This document shows positions 5,822 to 6,769 of a stretch of 6,769 nucleotides of DNA, piece after piece. Below the pieces are notes generated by a model that worked only from the letters and a program-made list of their open reading frames with translations, ran no database searches and was not told where the DNA came from. Made by a program: the position numbers and the translations under genes. The number at the start of each line of letters is the position of its first letter. Positions within the stretch are counted from its first letter, which is position 1. This stretch comes from Pseudomonadota bacterium (GTDB lineage Bacteria > Pseudomonadota > Alphaproteobacteria > Caulobacterales > Caulobacteraceae): assembly GCA_023434015.1 (NCBI GenBank), contig JAEYTM010000316.1, forward strand, positions 1 to 6,769, in the 5' to 3' direction.

Positions 5822-6733
5822 ATGGCCAGAACCCTGCTCGCAGTCGCGCTTGCCCTTCCGCTGTTCGCCGCCAGCGCCGCTCAGGCGCAACCGGCCGCGG
5901 CCCCCTCGCTGGCCCAGCGCATCGCCAAGACCGACCCTTCGAAGTACCGCGAGGCCACCTCGGTCCACGGCGGGGCCGGCGCGATGAAGTTCGGCTCCCT
6001 GCTCGGGACCGACGCCCTCGACACCAACTTCATCTTCCTGCACCGCGGCGAGTTGCAGCCGGGCGGCGGGATCGGCGCGCACTTCCACAACGACTGCGAG
6101 GAGATGTTCGTCATCCTCGATGGCGAGGCCCAGTTCACGATCGACGGTCGCACCTCGGTGCTGAAGGGACCGGCCGGGGCGCCGACCCGGGCCGGGCATT
6201 CGCACGGCATCTACAACGCCAGCGACAAGCCGGTGCAGTGGATGAACATCAATGTCGGCATGTCCAAGGTGTATGACGCCTTCGACCTCGGCGACCCGCG
6301 CGTCGGCGCCCCGCTCGACCACGTCCCGACGTTCATGACCCTGCGCCTGGATCGCAGCCTGCTGCGGCCGGTCGAACGCATGAAGGGCGGGACCGGCACG
6401 GTTCAGCATCGCCGCGCCCTGGGCCCCAGCGTCTTCAGCAGCACCTGGTCCTACGTGGACCACCTGGTGATCCCGCCCGGCGCCTCGGTCGGCCGTGACG
6501 TGCAGGCCGACATGAGCGAGGTCTATTACGTCATGAACGGCGAAGGCTCGGTGACGCTGAACGCCGAGACCGCCACGGTCCGCACTGGCGACGCCATTCC
6601 GGTGCGCCTGAACGAGGCCAAGGCCTTCGCCAACACCGGCTCCGCGCCGCTGGAGCTGATGATCATCGGCGGCGCCCGCGACCCGGCCGCCAAGCGCGCC
6701 TTCATCCAGGCCACCGCGCCCGTCCGGCGCTGA
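5822..6733 (+). CDS. Secreted bicupin protein with one intact metal site
   Basis: This 303-aa protein has an N-terminal Sec signal (1-22, ending AAQA before Q23), so it is probably periplasmic. The first cupin fold (about 70-145) has the complete metal motif: H87 and H89 in HFHN, E94 six residues before G101, and H128 three residues before N132. The second fold (about 205-285) keeps E233 six residues before G240, but the expected histidines are D226, Q228 and K267, so it probably holds no metal. The start is firm: AAGGAG with ideal spacing. It is divergent from the lactonase gene and shares a motif with the receptor control region. Bicupins include dioxygenases, oxalate decarboxylases and isomerases as well as non-enzymatic binders, so the reaction is unknown. 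No terminator is visible in the 36 bases that remain. Confidence 0.88.
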   Translation: MARTLLAVALALPLFAASAAQAQPAAAPSLAQRIAKTDPSKYREATSVHGGAGAMKFGSLLGTDALDTNFIFLHRGELQPGGGIGAHFHNDCEEMFVILDGEAQFTIDGRTSVLKGPAGAPTRAGHSHGIYNASDKPVQWMNINVGMSKVYDAFDLGDPRVGAPLDHVPTFMTLRLDRSLLRPVERMKGGTGTVQHRRALGPSVFSSTWSYVDHLVIPPGASVGRDVQADMSEVYYVMNGEGSVTLNAETATVRTGDAIPVRLNEAKAFANTGSAPLELMIIGGARDPAAKRAFIQATAPVRR

Positions 6734-6769
6734 GCGCACGGTTCATCGGACATCGAAGGCGGCCGCGGC

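Noticed and set aside
5645..6739. Long minus-strand open frame opposite the bicupin gene
   Set aside because: The plus-strand gene has an ideal ribosome site, a signal peptide and cupin motifs; the reverse frame has none.

Overview
The window is GC-rich and compactly coded. It most resembles an alphaproteobacterium of the Caulobacter/Phenylobacterium or Sphingomonas kind. The grounds are the high GC, a large TonB-dependent receptor of the type these genera carry in many copies, a possible promoter with Caulobacter-like TTGAC spacing, and secreted or lipid-anchored enzymes next to an FCD-type GntR regulator. This placement is inference, since there is no rRNA or other phylogenetic marker.

Layout. 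Three genes lie on the minus strand. In transcription order they are a lipid-anchored SMP-30/gluconolactonase-like protein (5296-4262), a GntR/FCD regulator (4149-3421) and a TonB-dependent outer-membrane receptor (3087-157). The receptor ends in a strong hairpin and then a clear intrinsic terminator. A fourth gene, a secreted two-cupin protein (5822-6733), is divergent on the plus strand. Two long non-coding gaps carry the likely control signals: 3088-3420 before the receptor, and 5297-5821 between the lactonase and cupin genes. Positions 1-69 hold only a short hairpin. Positions 6734-6769 show nothing.

How the genes may work together. The receptor would bring a scarce substrate across the outer membrane. 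The lactonase-like lipoprotein and the bicupin both carry export signals and would act on it, or on a derivative, in the envelope. The regulator would sense a metabolite, typically a carboxylate for FCD domains, and control the set. The 10-mer CTTGCATACA, which looks like a GntR-family operator, occurs once upstream of the receptor and once upstream of the cupin gene. This supports one regulon, but the evidence is modest. The substrate cannot be read from the sequence; sugar-acid lactones or plant-derived lactones or aromatics are reasonable guesses.

The most notable points are that every structural gene product is exported, that the second cupin has lost its metal ligands, and that several strong inverted repeats sit in the leaders and gaps. 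The best of these is a nested one at 5598-5658 in the cupin leader. No mobile element, CRISPR array, tRNA or rRNA was recognised.
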